This document shows positions 7,917 through 16,961 of a stretch of DNA of 64,000 bases, piece by piece. The stretch's first letter is position 1, and each line of letters opens with the position of its first letter. Position numbers and translations under genes: made by a program. The notes under the pieces were generated by a model. It was not told the DNA's origin, did no database searches, and saw only the letters and a program-made list of their open reading frames with translations. Source of the stretch: DASWZN01 sp963841635 (GTDB lineage Bacteria > Acidobacteriota > Terriglobia > Bryobacterales > Bryobacteraceae); the NCBI GenBank assembly GCA_963841635.1, contig CAWJDO010000002.1, forward strand, positions 3,286,001 to 3,350,000, in the 5' to 3' direction.

Positions 7917-8798
7917 ATGAATAAGCGGCTCATCGCTGTTTTTGCGTTCGCGGTCGTCGTTGCCGGCCTGGCATCGCTGGTAGTGATCAAGGTAGTCGGT
8001 GGTTCCGGACCCAAAGAGGCCAAGCAAGTTGCGACCGTCCAAGTGTGGGCGGCATCGCGTGAGTTGGCGGTCGGCTCGATGGTGCAGCCTGCGGATGTGA
8101 CCGCAGTTGCGTGGGCCGGTGCCATCCCACCGAAGGCGGCCCAAAAGACGGGCGATGTGTGCCCGTGGGTAGGCCGGGGGGTTACCACCAGGATCTTTCA
8201 GAACGAGCCCATAGTAGAGGATCGTCTGGCGCCCAAGGGGGCCGGGGCCGGCTTGGCCGCCACCATCCCGCCTGGATCGCGAGCGGTTGCCGTCAAAGTC
8301 GACGAGATCGTCGGCTTGGCGGGATTCGTGGTACCTGGACAGCGCGTGGATGTGCTGATCTCCGGGACGCTGCCAGGCGGCAGCGCGGCGACTGGCACGC
8401 TCGAGAAGACGCTGTTGCAGAACGTCGTGGTTCTCTCCGCGGGCCAGAACCTGGAGAAGGATCCCGAGGGTAAGCCCATTTCCGTGACGGTAGTCAACCT
8501 CCTGGTGAAGCCGGACGACGCCGAACTGCTGACCCTGGCTACCAAGGAGACCAGGGTTCAACTGGTTCTTCGGAACCCGACCGACACCGAGCAAGTGAAG
8601 ACTCCGGGGACGTCCGTGGCACATCTCTTCACGGGCATGAAGATCCCCATTGCGACAGAAGTCGCGGACAGAAGGCCGCCGCGCCCGGTCAAGCCTGCGG
8701 TGGTGGCGCCCCCCGTCAAGGAGGCTCCTCCGGTGCTGGTCGAAGTGATTCAGGGAAGTAGTCGTAGCACGGTGAAGTTTGCTGAGGAGGGCCGGTGA
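7917..8798 (+). CDS. cpaB: Tad pilus assembly protein CpaB/RcpC
   Basis: Periplasmic component of the Tad pilus machine, 293 residues. An N-terminal membrane anchor (residues 5-27) is followed by an SAF-type domain at about 39-100 (VWAASRELAVGSMVQPADVT) and the RcpC/CpaB domain (VDEIVGLAGFVVPGQRVDVL), then a Pro-rich tail. A GAGGAG ribosome site precedes the ATG. It ends in a GTGA overlap with cpaC, so the two are translationally coupled. Confidence 0.92.
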   Translation: MNKRLIAVFAFAVVVAGLASLVVIKVVGGSGPKEAKQVATVQVWAASRELAVGSMVQPADVTAVAWAGAIPPKAAQKTGDVCPWVGRGVTTRIFQNEPIVEDRLAPKGAGAGLAATIPPGSRAVAVKVDEIVGLAGFVVPGQRVDVLISGTLPGGSAATGTLEKTLLQNVVVLSAGQNLEKDPEGKPISVTVVNLLVKPDDAELLTLATKETRVQLVLRNPTDTEQVKTPGTSVAHLFTGMKIPIATEVADRRPPRPVKPAVVAPPVKEAPPVLVEVIQGSSRSTVKFAEEGR

Positions 8799-10390
8799 GC
8801 CGCACGAAGCTGGGTTGTATCACTCTAGGTGCCGTTGCCACACTGATGCTGCCCGGTAGTTTCCGGGCGGCCGAGAGTACCCCCTCAGGGGTGCAGGCCG
8901 GGGCGCCACCCGCAGCGGCCGCCCGTGACCTGTTCGTCACGGTGGGCAAATCGCTGGTTGTAGAAAGCCCCGTGAACATAGAGCGCATATCGGTCGGCGA
9001 CTCGAAGAAGGCAGAAGCGATGGCCGTCACGCCGCGACAGATCCTGGTCAACGGCAGGGAAGCCGGAGAGACCAGTCTTATCGTCTGGCAGGCCGGCGGG
9101 AATCGTCTCATGTTCGACCTGAGGGTTAGGGCGGGGACGGAGCGGCTCGAACTCGTCAGGCAGCAGATGGAGAAGGAGTTGCCGGGACAGGAAGTCATTT
9201 TGGCCGAGGAAGGCGAAAGCGTCTTCGTCCGTGGCACGGTCAGCGACATGAATTCCGCGGATCGCGCCGTGGCGATTGCCGCAGCCTTGGGCAAACCAAT
9301 AAACCTGCTGCGCGTGAAGTTGCCCGCCATGCAACAGCAGATCCTGTTGAAGGTGCGGTTTATCGACGTGGACCGTAACGTCAGCCAGCAACTGGGGGTC
9401 GATCTCTCCAGCCTCGGGCTTGGAAACACAATCGGGCAAACGTCGACTGGCCAGTTTTCCCCGCCCAGCATGAACCAAGTTACCCAGAGTGGCCCGCTGG
9501 GCGCGGGGGCATCACTCATCAGCCAGACTTGGAGCTTGAACAACCTGGGCAACGTCTTCTTGTGGCGGCCGGCGAACAACATCATGGCGACCATCCACGC
9601 GCTACAGTCGCGTGGCCTGTCGCAGATCTTGGCCGAGCCGAACCTGCTGACGATGGACGGTAAGCCGGCGAGTTTCCTGGCCGGCGGCGAGATTCCGATC
9701 CCGGTGGTGCAGAGTTCGGCTGGCGGTCTGGGCACGGTTACGATCATGTGGAAGGAATTTGGAGTCAGGATCAACTTCGTTCCCACGGTCACGCCGCGCA
9801 AAACCATCCGGCTGCGCGTAGCACCGGAAGTGAGTTCACTCGATCCGGCCAGCGGGATTTCGCTTTCCGGGTTCCAGGTGCCCGGCCTCTCGGTGCGCCG
9901 GATGCAGACCGAGATCGAGCTTGAGGACGGTCAGACCTTCGCCATCGCCGGGCTTCTGGATAACCGGACAACGGAGATCCTGTCTAAGGTCCCGGGCCTC
10001 GGAGACATCCCGGTTCTGGGGAAGTTGTTCCAATCGAGGTCGCGCAACAAGACGAACACGGAGCTATTGGTGCTGGTGACGCCGGAACTGGTCCATCCGA
10101 TCCCGGCGGGTCAGCCTCTGCCCGATATCAAGCTGCCTCAGTTGCCGATGAAAGAGACGGACAAGGATCCGCCGCGGACGCCGCCGATCTCGGTGACGGG
10201 ATCGACCGCGATGCCTGGCGCGGGAGAAGCAGTGCCGGTGGAGCAGTTGAAGCAACTGGAGAAGGCAGGGACGGTGGCAACGGCGCCGGTTTCGCCGATC
10301 AACCTGATCGCGATGCCGAACGTGGCGGTGCCGCAGAACGCGGGCACGATGACGACGCCTATCCCGACGCCGTCGACGCCCGCTCCGTAG
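8795..10390 (+). CDS. cpaC: Tad pilus secretin CpaC/RcpA
   Basis: Outer-membrane secretin forming the pilus exit channel, 531 residues. After a signal sequence, an N-terminal pilus-secretin domain is seen at about 43-115 (DLFVTVGKSLVVESP, then ILVNGREAGETSLIVW). The secretin domain spans about 260-430, with ILAEPNLLTMDGKPASFL and a terminal LGDIPVLGKLF segment typical of the family. The last 85 residues form a Pro/Thr-rich tail, which is unusual in length. Starts with GTG inside the end of cpaB, with GGAGGG upstream. Confidence 0.93.
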   Translation: MSRTKLGCITLGAVATLMLPGSFRAAESTPSGVQAGAPPAAAARDLFVTVGKSLVVESPVNIERISVGDSKKAEAMAVTPRQILVNGREAGETSLIVWQAGGNRLMFDLRVRAGTERLELVRQQMEKELPGQEVILAEEGESVFVRGTVSDMNSADRAVAIAAALGKPINLLRVKLPAMQQQILLKVRFIDVDRNVSQQLGVDLSSLGLGNTIGQTSTGQFSPPSMNQVTQSGPLGAGASLISQTWSLNNLGNVFLWRPANNIMATIHALQSRGLSQILAEPNLLTMDGKPASFLAGGEIPIPVVQSSAGGLGTVTIMWKEFGVRINFVPTVTPRKTIRLRVAPEVSSLDPASGISLSGFQVPGLSVRRMQTEIELEDGQTFAIAGLLDNRTTEILSKVPGLGDIPVLGKLFQSRSRNKTNTELLVLVTPELVHPIPAGQPLPDIKLPQLPMKETDKDPPRTPPISVTGSTAMPGAGEAVPVEQLKQLEKAGTVATAPVSPINLIAMPNVAVPQNAGTMTTPIPTPSTPAP

Positions 10391-10399
10391 CGAGGAGAG

Positions 10400-11578
10400 A
10401 TGGATCCGCTTCGAATAGGTTTGGTGATCGCCACGCAGGGCTTGTTCCAGGAGGTGCAGACCTGTCTGAAGGGCCTGCCCGTCCGGGTCCTGCTGCAGCA
10501 ACCGTCAGTCGGCGACACCTCGGCGTTCCTCGACCAGGTAGAGCAGTTGCGGCTGGACGTGCTCGTGATCGACCTCACGCGGCTGTCCGAGCCCTTTGAA
10601 AACGTAGTCCGGCGAATCAAGACCTGCTCGTCGCCCCCCCAGATCATCGCGCTGAACGATACCGCGGATCCGGAGGTGATCCTGGGGGCGATCCGGGCGG
10701 GTGCGAGCGAGTTTCTTTACCCGCCCATCGAGGCGGGGCTGAGCAGGGCCCTGGAGCGTCTCTCGACCGAGCGTTCCAAGGCCCAGGCGGCGCCCGGCAG
10801 GCACCGCGGCAAAACGCTGGGTTTCATTTCGGCCAAGGGCGGCTGCGGCGCTACGACGGTCGCATCCCACACGGCGGTGGAAATCCAGCGCGCCACTACG
10901 CAGGAAGTGCTTCTGGCGGACTTCGACATGGAGTCGGGCCTGGTCGGCTTCCTGATGAAGTCCAAGTCCTCCTACACGGTCCTGGACGCTGTCCGCAACG
11001 TACACCGGCTGGACCAAAGCTACTGGAAGGCCCTGGTGTCGAACGGGATTCCAGGATTGGAAGTGATCTCGGCGCCGGCGACGGCGACACTGCGAGAGCC
11101 GCTGGCAGGCGAGGCTCTGCGGCACGTGCTACAGTTCACCCGGAGTGTTTACGACTGGATCGTAGTGGACATGGGCAGGGGCCTGAACACGCTTACGGCA
11201 AGCGTCCTCGAAGAGATTGACGAGATGTATCTGATCGCAACGCTCGACCTGCCGGCGCTGCACCAGACCAAGCAGGTGGTGCAGGCCGCGCTCGACACGG
11301 GCTACAGCCGCAACCGGCTGCGGCTGGTTGTGAACCGCGCTCCCAAGCGGATCGATTTCGATCTGGCGCAGGTGCAGAAGGTGCTGGGTCTGCCTATCTT
11401 CGAGATGCTGCCCAACTCCTATCCCGAGTTGTTCGAGGCCTACTCGGAAGGCAACCTCCTGTCGGCGGGGACGGAGCTTGGCAAGGCATTAGGCGGGTTG
11501 GCGGTGAAGATAACGGGAGTTCAGGCGCCGAACCCGAAGGAGAAGGGAAAGCAGAAGCTGGGGCTTTCGATCTTCTAA
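10400..11578 (+). CDS. cpaE: Tad pilus localisation ATPase CpaE/TadZ
   Basis: ParA/MinD-like protein that places the Tad apparatus at a cell site, 392 residues. Residues 1-125 form a receiver-like domain that keeps an aspartate in LVIDLTR but lacks the usual first acidic pair, so it is probably not phosphorylated. The ATPase domain begins near 140 with the deviant Walker A SAKGGCGATTV, followed by LLADFDMESG and VVDMGRG. GAGGAGAG precedes the ATG at ideal spacing. The stop codon lies in the first unit of a 17-bp tandem duplication. Confidence 0.92.
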   Translation: MDPLRIGLVIATQGLFQEVQTCLKGLPVRVLLQQPSVGDTSAFLDQVEQLRLDVLVIDLTRLSEPFENVVRRIKTCSSPPQIIALNDTADPEVILGAIRAGASEFLYPPIEAGLSRALERLSTERSKAQAAPGRHRGKTLGFISAKGGCGATTVASHTAVEIQRATTQEVLLADFDMESGLVGFLMKSKSSYTVLDAVRNVHRLDQSYWKALVSNGIPGLEVISAPATATLREPLAGEALRHVLQFTRSVYDWIVVDMGRGLNTLTASVLEEIDEMYLIATLDLPALHQTKQVVQAALDTGYSRNRLRLVVNRAPKRIDFDLAQVQKVLGLPIFEMLPNSYPELFEAYSEGNLLSAGTELGKALGGLAVKITGVQAPNPKEKGKQKLGLSIF

Positions 11579-11597
11579 CACTTTCGATCTTCTAACA
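11564..11597 (+). repeat. 17-bp perfect tandem duplication at the cpaE stop codon
   Basis: CTTTCGATCTTCTAACA occurs twice head-to-tail (11564-11580 and 11581-11597). The first unit encodes the last residues and the TAA of cpaE; the second lies just downstream in the cpaE-cpaF gap. Confidence 0.95.
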
Positions 11598-11757
11598 GGC
11601 GAGGCGGTGATCCTCGAACCGACGGCTTCGAGAGAGACGGGCGGCGGCGCCGGCTGGCAAAGCAGGCGTGAAGCAGGCAGGGAGACGGTAAGTCCCAGCC
11701 ACAGCCCGGAGAAGCCGGGCGGTGTTTCGACTTTTTGCAGGGAGGGTTTCGCATCAG

Positions 11758-13110
11758 ATGACAACCAACTTCGCGGTGACGGCCAAATCCGCGGACTCGG
11801 GATGGGTGAACCGGCTGTTCAACGTCCAGTCCCCTTCGCCCGAGTACCAGGAATTGAAGTTCGCTCTGCACCGCAAGCTGCTGGAGCGAATCAACCTCGA
11901 GGTTCTTTCCTCGCTGGGCGGTGAGCGCGTTCGCGGCGAGATCCGCGCGGCGGTGGCGAAGCTTCTCGAAGAAGAGAGCACGCCGCTGAGCCGGCTCGAG
12001 AAGGAACGTATCACGGAAGAGGTCCTGAACGAGGTCTTCGGACTGGGACCGCTCGAGCCGCTGCTGCAAGACCCGTCGGTCTCGGACATCCTGGTCACGA
12101 CGCCGCGCCTGGTATACGTGGAACGCCACGGCAAGCTCCATCGCACGCCGGTCGAGTTCAAGGACAACGCCCACCTGCTGCGCATCATTGAGAAGATCGT
12201 CTCGCGTGTGGGACGGCGCGTGGACGAATCGTCGCCGCTGGTGGACGCGCGGCTTCCGGACGGCTCCCGTGTAAACGCGGTGATTCCGCCGGTGGCGGTG
12301 GACGGCCCGCTGCTCTCGATCCGCCGTTTCCGCCGCGATCCTATCCAGCCCGAAGAACTGGTGCGGAACCTGTCGATGACCGAAGGCATGCTGCAGGTGG
12401 CGCAGGCTTGCGTGAAGTCCCGGCTGAACATCATCATCTCGGGCGGCACAGGCGCCGGAAAGACCACGCTGTTGAACGTGCTGTCGGGCTATATTCCGGA
12501 AGACGAGCGCATCGTCACCATCGAAGACGCCGCCGAGTTGCAGTTGCGGCAGACGCACGTGGCGCGCATGGAAGCGCGGCCGCCGAACATCGAAGGCCAG
12601 GGCGCCATCCGCATTCGGCAACTGGTTGTCAACGCCCTGCGTATGCGGCCGGACCGGATCGTGGTGGGCGAGGTGCGTTCGGAAGAAGCTCTGGACATGC
12701 TGCAGGCGATGAACACGGGTCACGACGGATCGCTGACCACCATCCACGCCAACAGCCCGCGCGACGCCATCGGCCGTTTAGAGGTCATGGTCGGCATGGC
12801 CAATGCGAACATGGGCGTGCGATCGATCCGCCAGCAGGTGGCTTCGGCCGTGGACCTATTCATTCAGATCGCGCGGTTCAGCGACGGCAGCCGCCGGGTC
12901 ACGCATCTTACGGAATGCGTCGGGATGGAAGGGGACCAGGTTACGACACAGGACATCTTCGTCTTCGACAAGACGGGAGTCAGGGAAGACGGAAGGGTGA
13001 TGGGCCGGTTCCGGCCCACCGGTATCCGCCCGAAGTTTTACGAGCGGCTGAAGTCGGCGGGGATCACGCTGGCTACATCGGTGTTCCAGACGGCAGTTGA
13101 GATCCACTGA
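11758..13110 (+). CDS. cpaF: Tad pilus assembly ATPase CpaF/TadA
   Basis: Hexameric secretion ATPase that powers pilin assembly, 450 residues from the start chosen here. An N-terminal helical domain (to about 110) precedes the T2SE ATPase domain with Walker A GGTGAGKTT, Asp box ERIVTIEDAAEL, Walker B RPDRIVVGEVR and His box HDGSLTTIHAN. A GTG 36 bases upstream is in frame; the ATG at 11758 is preferred because GGGAGG lies upstream of it and inside the longer reading. Translation of tadB starts immediately after its stop. Confidence 0.95.
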   Translation: MTTNFAVTAKSADSGWVNRLFNVQSPSPEYQELKFALHRKLLERINLEVLSSLGGERVRGEIRAAVAKLLEEESTPLSRLEKERITEEVLNEVFGLGPLEPLLQDPSVSDILVTTPRLVYVERHGKLHRTPVEFKDNAHLLRIIEKIVSRVGRRVDESSPLVDARLPDGSRVNAVIPPVAVDGPLLSIRRFRRDPIQPEELVRNLSMTEGMLQVAQACVKSRLNIIISGGTGAGKTTLLNVLSGYIPEDERIVTIEDAAELQLRQTHVARMEARPPNIEGQGAIRIRQLVVNALRMRPDRIVVGEVRSEEALDMLQAMNTGHDGSLTTIHANSPRDAIGRLEVMVGMANANMGVRSIRQQVASAVDLFIQIARFSDGSRRVTHLTECVGMEGDQVTTQDIFVFDKTGVREDGRVMGRFRPTGIRPKFYERLKSAGITLATSVFQTAVEIH

Positions 13111-13117
13111 GGCGCAC

Positions 13118-14089
13118 ATGAGCACCACATTCATTGTGCTGATTTTTCTGGTCATGTTCACCATCATTATGGTGGTGATCGCGTTCGGCGTGAACGTGGT
13201 CGAGACGCAGAAAAAGAAAAAAGTTACCGAGATGCTCCAAACTGCCGTGGGCCACGCCCAGCAGGCAGAAACCAAAGTGCTCTTCGACGCGGGCGAGACG
13301 GCCTCCGCTGTGATGCGATTTATCGGCCACTTCAACTTCATGCAGAGGTTGGAGACGAAGCTCCAGCAATCCGGCTTGGGAATGTCCTTGAAGACGCTTA
13401 TGCTGTCGATGTTCCTTTGTGCCATACCGGGGGCGCTGCTGGGGGCCAGGTTTAGGGTGCTTGTGTCTACCGAGCTGAGCATGGTGGCGCTGGGTCTGGT
13501 GACCGGCATGCTACCGTATTTCTACGTGGGCCGGAAAAGGGCGAAGCGCATGGCCGCTTTCGAGGAGCAATTTCCGGAAGCGTTAGAGTTCCTATCGCGC
13601 GCGATGCGCGCCGGGCATGCCTTTTCGATTGCGCTCGAGATGCTCTCGGAGGAATCGCCGCAGCCGCTGGCAGGCGAGTTCCGCAAGGTGTACAACGAGA
13701 CCAACCTGGGTCTTCCGATCGAGGTTGCTCTGAGGAATATAACGGACCGCATGCCGCTGCTCGACTTGAAGTTCTTCGTCGCGGCGGTCCTGCTGCAACG
13801 CGAAACCGGCGGCAACCTGGCGGAGATCCTGACCAATCTGGCACATGTCATTCGGGAGCGCTTCAAGCTGAAAGGCCAGGTAAAGTCGGCGAGCGCGCAC
13901 GGCCGGATGACCGGAACCATTCTGACTCTGATGCCGGTGGTTCTGATGTTCGGAATGCTGGCCGTGGCTCCAGGCTATCTGCAGGGCATGGTGGCCGACC
14001 CGCTCGGCCGCAAACTGGTCATTGCCGTGATCATCGGCGTGATCCTGGGGCATTTCACCATTCGGAAGATCGTAAACATCAAGGTATAA
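13118..14089 (+). CDS. tadB: Tad pilus inner-membrane protein TadB
   Basis: Platform protein of the Tad machine, 323 residues. One N-terminal membrane helix (residues 3-26), a basic linker, two helices near 85-130, the T2SSF/GspF domain at about 145-275 (EEQFPEALEFLSRAMRAGHA, LQRETGGNLAEIL) and two C-terminal helices. The ATG at 13118 has GAGG, overlapping the cpaF stop, six bases before it. Functions with TadC as the membrane rotor/platform for pilin insertion. Confidence 0.92.
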   Translation: MSTTFIVLIFLVMFTIIMVVIAFGVNVVETQKKKKVTEMLQTAVGHAQQAETKVLFDAGETASAVMRFIGHFNFMQRLETKLQQSGLGMSLKTLMLSMFLCAIPGALLGARFRVLVSTELSMVALGLVTGMLPYFYVGRKRAKRMAAFEEQFPEALEFLSRAMRAGHAFSIALEMLSEESPQPLAGEFRKVYNETNLGLPIEVALRNITDRMPLLDLKFFVAAVLLQRETGGNLAEILTNLAHVIRERFKLKGQVKSASAHGRMTGTILTLMPVVLMFGMLAVAPGYLQGMVADPLGRKLVIAVIIGVILGHFTIRKIVNIKV

Positions 14090-14092
14090 GTC

Positions 14093-15016
14093 ATGGTACT
14101 CGGATTAACGTTGTTCCTAACTCTGACGATCGTGATTACGGCGGCGGGCTACTATACGTGGGCTCGGCCGTCGCGCTTCCAGAAGCGGCTGGGCACACTG
14201 GAGGAGACACCGGCGATGGCGATCAACGCGTCGGATGCGGCGGGCCGGGCGTGGATTGTTCGGGTGATCGAAACGATTGGCGAGAAAGTCCCGCTCTCTC
14301 CGCAGGAAGCGGGTATGGCGCGGCGGACGTTGATAGCCGCCGGCTACCGCTCGGATCGCGCGGTGACGGCATACTACGGTGTGAAGGTCGTGATGGCAGT
14401 GGCGTTCGTGGTGGTTGCCGGTGTCGTCTGGACTCACATCCAGAACCCCATGCTGCGGCTTATGGTCTGGCCGGCCCTCGCGGCACTGGGCTTCTTCCTG
14501 CCCAACCTCGGCCTGGACCTGCTGGTGAGCCGCCGGCAGGAACGAATCCGGTTCGCTCTGCCCGATGCGCTGGACCTGATGGTGGTTTGCATGGAGGCGG
14601 GCCTAGGCCTGGACCAGGCCATCAACAGCGTGAGCAAGGAGCTGCAACTTACGCACAAGGATCTGAGCGACGAGCTTGGCCTGGTGACGCTGGAGATGCG
14701 CGCCGGCAAGCGGCGCGCGGAGGCCCTCAAGAACCTGGCGGCTCGTACCGGGGAATCCGAACTGAGTAAGTTGGTCGCCACCATGGTGCAAGCCGACAGG
14801 TTCGGAACAAGCGTTGCCGAGTCGCTTAGAACGCACTCCGAGTTCATGCGAGTCAAACGCCGCCAGGCGGCCGAGGAACGGGCGGCCAAGGTGGGCGTAA
14901 AGCTGACATTCCCGATTTTCTTCTTCATCATGCCGGCCATTATGCTGGTGGCAGCGGGCCCCGGAATTATGCAGATGGTCAGAGGAATGGCTCGGATGGG
15001 GAAGGGTACCGGCTAG
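14093..15016 (+). CDS. tadC: Tad pilus inner-membrane protein TadC
   Basis: Second platform protein, 307 residues, paralogous to TadB. Membrane helices near 1-20 and 95-135, then the T2SSF domain at about 150-275 (RIRFALPDALDLMVVCMEAG, then ADRFGTSVAESLRTHSEFMR) and a C-terminal helix (FPIFFFIMPAIMLVAAGPGI). It starts three bases after tadB, so the two subunits are probably made in equal amounts. Confidence 0.92.
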   Translation: MVLGLTLFLTLTIVITAAGYYTWARPSRFQKRLGTLEETPAMAINASDAAGRAWIVRVIETIGEKVPLSPQEAGMARRTLIAAGYRSDRAVTAYYGVKVVMAVAFVVVAGVVWTHIQNPMLRLMVWPALAALGFFLPNLGLDLLVSRRQERIRFALPDALDLMVVCMEAGLGLDQAINSVSKELQLTHKDLSDELGLVTLEMRAGKRRAEALKNLAARTGESELSKLVATMVQADRFGTSVAESLRTHSEFMRVKRRQAAEERAAKVGVKLTFPIFFFIMPAIMLVAAGPGIMQMVRGMARMGKGTG

Positions 15017-15066
15017 CAGTCTGAAGGAGTCTGAGCGCGCATTACTTTAGGAAAGGAGAAACAACG

Positions 15067-15168
15067 ATGACTAGTGCACAAATCCTGCCCGTGGTTCTTT
15101 GGGTGGTCGCTGGAGTAATTCTGATTCTGCTCATCATGCGGCGCCGCAAGCGTAAGATCCAGAGCTGA
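15067..15168 (+). CDS. 33-residue single-pass membrane protein at the end of the Tad operon
   Basis: Short open frame with ATG start and TGA stop. A strong ribosome site (AAGGAGA) ends seven bases before the ATG. The product has a hydrophobic helix at about residues 6-23 (ILPVVLWVVAGVILILLIM) followed by a strongly basic tail (MRRRKRKIQS), the topology of a small regulatory membrane peptide with its C-terminus in the cytoplasm. It lies 50 bases after tadC in the same direction. I recognise no family. The strong ribosome site and clean membrane topology argue that it is a real gene; a role in the Tad machine is inferred from position. Confidence 0.6.
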   Translation: MTSAQILPVVLWVVAGVILILLIMRRRKRKIQS

Positions 15169-15577
15169 GGTTGTCGGCGAAGCCGGTTCGGACGTGGGAA
15201 GCGGGCTCATTCGCCACGCCAGGCGGGTGCCGGGCTGTTGGGGCGCACGCAAGGCGGGCGTTAGCGCGTGCTATTTCGCGCGAATCGGCTTAGACTAAGA
15301 CCGGGGGCGGCCGGCGCAGGAGGCCACGAAAGGGTGGGCCGGCGTCGCCGCCTTGTGGTTCGTTGATTCGACGCTATCCGTAGTCCCCGATAGGCTGCGA
15401 TCTTCCATCGGTCGTGGCGGTGGCTGCGCTGCCGTCACGGCTCTGAGCGTGTTGCTGCGGAGCGGGAAAGGTGTCTTTTCCCTGACAAATCCTGCACCGT
15501 TGTTTGCGCCCACCAGCTGGAGAGACTCAGGCAAAGGTCCACCCGTACTGTATCCTCACGCTGAACGGAGCCATCCT
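15169..15577. other. Intergenic region upstream of first GT87 gene
   Basis: About 400 bases without a supported gene. The frame of the downstream gene stays open through much of it, but codons there do not match the family. Near 15460-15560 there are short stems (for example GGGAAA...TTTCCC at 15471-15482 and following) and a stretch reminiscent of one half of a glycine riboswitch, not enough to call. Confidence 0.5.
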
Positions 15578-16885
15578 GTGAGCATGCATACGAACGAGGC
15601 GAACGAGCGCACACGATGTGCTTCAGTACCAGGCGCAGGGCTCGAGCCGAGGGAAGTCTCGTTCGCGTGCGCGGTGATGTTTTGCATGACCCTGGCTTTT
15701 GCGGTCTTGCAGGTAACCGGCACTCCGGGGAGCAGTGCCACTCTTCGCACGCAGCACGTTGGCGCGGATTTCGCCGAGTTCTACGTCGCCGGCAAGATTC
15801 TCAACGAGTACGGGGCGGCGTCGCTTTACGACCTGGATCTGCAGACCCGGCTGTTTCACGGCCTGGCACCCGGCAACAAGGACGCCTCGCTCTGGTACGT
15901 CTGCGCGCCGCACCTTGCAGTGATCTTCCGCCCCTTCGCCCTGCTCCCATACCGTGCAGCGTTCATCGCATGGTGGGTGGTTGCGATCCTGATCTTCGGA
16001 GTCGGTCTCCGCGCGCTGAGTCCATATCTGGGATACCTGCCCGATCCTCGCCGCAAGGCGGCCATTCTCCTTGGCCTATCCTTCGCGCCGTTTGCTCTGT
16101 GGTCGCTCGTCGGGGGCCAGATTGGGGTAATCGCTTTTGCGATCATTGCCTGGTGCGTTCGCTTCGACCTGAGCGGCAAACACGCGGCGGCTGGAGCGAC
16201 GCTGGCCTTATGCTGCTACAAGCCGAGTCTTCTTCTGCTCTTCGGTCCATTCCTGCTGGTGCGCATGAACCTGCGCCTTCTGCTTGGATTCGGGGCCGGG
16301 CTGGGTGGCATTTTCGCCTTTTCCACGCTCGCAGCGGGCTCCAAGGCAGTGTCCGATTGGCTGGCGCTGATGTCGAGATACGGGCGGTTCTCTTCGGGTG
16401 GAACGACGCCGTGGCCCGCGGCGTGGCCGCTGCTCATCGATCTGAATCACTTCGTTCGGAGAATCACCGGGGCCGATCAGCACCTGCCCGTTTTCGTGGC
16501 GGCGGTGGCGTTTGTTGCCGTAGTGCTGGCGTTGGCAAGGCACTGGCGCGGGTTCGACAAGGCGACCGCGGAAGAGCGTCAAATCACGTGGGCGGTTACG
16601 ATTACCGCGTCGCTGGTCGCCAACCTGTATGTGATGACTTACGACTCGGTGTCGATCGTGGCGGGAGCTGTGCTCACGGCCGCGGTGTTGTGCCGGCAAG
16701 GCCAAGAAGTCAGGCCGGCACGGCACTTCCATGCCATTGTCGCATTGGTGTGGGTCACGGCCCTGGTGCCGCCGCCGGCCATCGCCCTTCTGCGCGTTCA
16801 AGTTTACACATTGGCCATAGTGGCGCTAGCCGTGTTCCAGTACGGGTTGTTGAGCCGTCTCTCGAAGTGGCGAGCGGCTTCCTGA
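15578..16885 (+). CDS. GT87-type (DUF2029) membrane glycosyltransferase
   Basis: Integral membrane protein of 435 residues with about ten helices, of the DUF2029/GT87 family whose characterised members transfer mannose from polyprenyl-phosphate carriers. The family signature is present: GADFAEFYVAGKILNEYGAASLYD, given here as positions near 15761-15832 with key D, Y and YD residues. The GTG at 15578 is chosen because GGAG lies seven bases upstream and the resulting length matches the paralogue at 18711-20012 (433 residues); the frame remains open further upstream. First of three such paralogues between tadC and cpaA. Confidence 0.8.
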   Translation: MSMHTNEANERTRCASVPGAGLEPREVSFACAVMFCMTLAFAVLQVTGTPGSSATLRTQHVGADFAEFYVAGKILNEYGAASLYDLDLQTRLFHGLAPGNKDASLWYVCAPHLAVIFRPFALLPYRAAFIAWWVVAILIFGVGLRALSPYLGYLPDPRRKAAILLGLSFAPFALWSLVGGQIGVIAFAIIAWCVRFDLSGKHAAAGATLALCCYKPSLLLLFGPFLLVRMNLRLLLGFGAGLGGIFAFSTLAAGSKAVSDWLALMSRYGRFSSGGTTPWPAAWPLLIDLNHFVRRITGADQHLPVFVAAVAFVAVVLALARHWRGFDKATAEERQITWAVTITASLVANLYVMTYDSVSIVAGAVLTAAVLCRQGQEVRPARHFHAIVALVWVTALVPPPAIALLRVQVYTLAIVALAVFQYGLLSRLSKWRAAS

Positions 16886-16961
16886 TGCCGCGGGAGCGCG
16901 CCACGCCGTTCGCCGGGTGGCGGCAGGCGCGGCGAGGACCTGGGGATTGTTACTCCTGCCG

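Noticed and set aside
15470..15577. Possible glycine riboswitch (GGAGAGACTCAGGCAAAGG) upstream of a GT87 gene
   Set aside because: Only resembles the 3' strand of the aptamer; the GCCGAAGG-type segment and paired P1 are not found, and the downstream gene does not fit.
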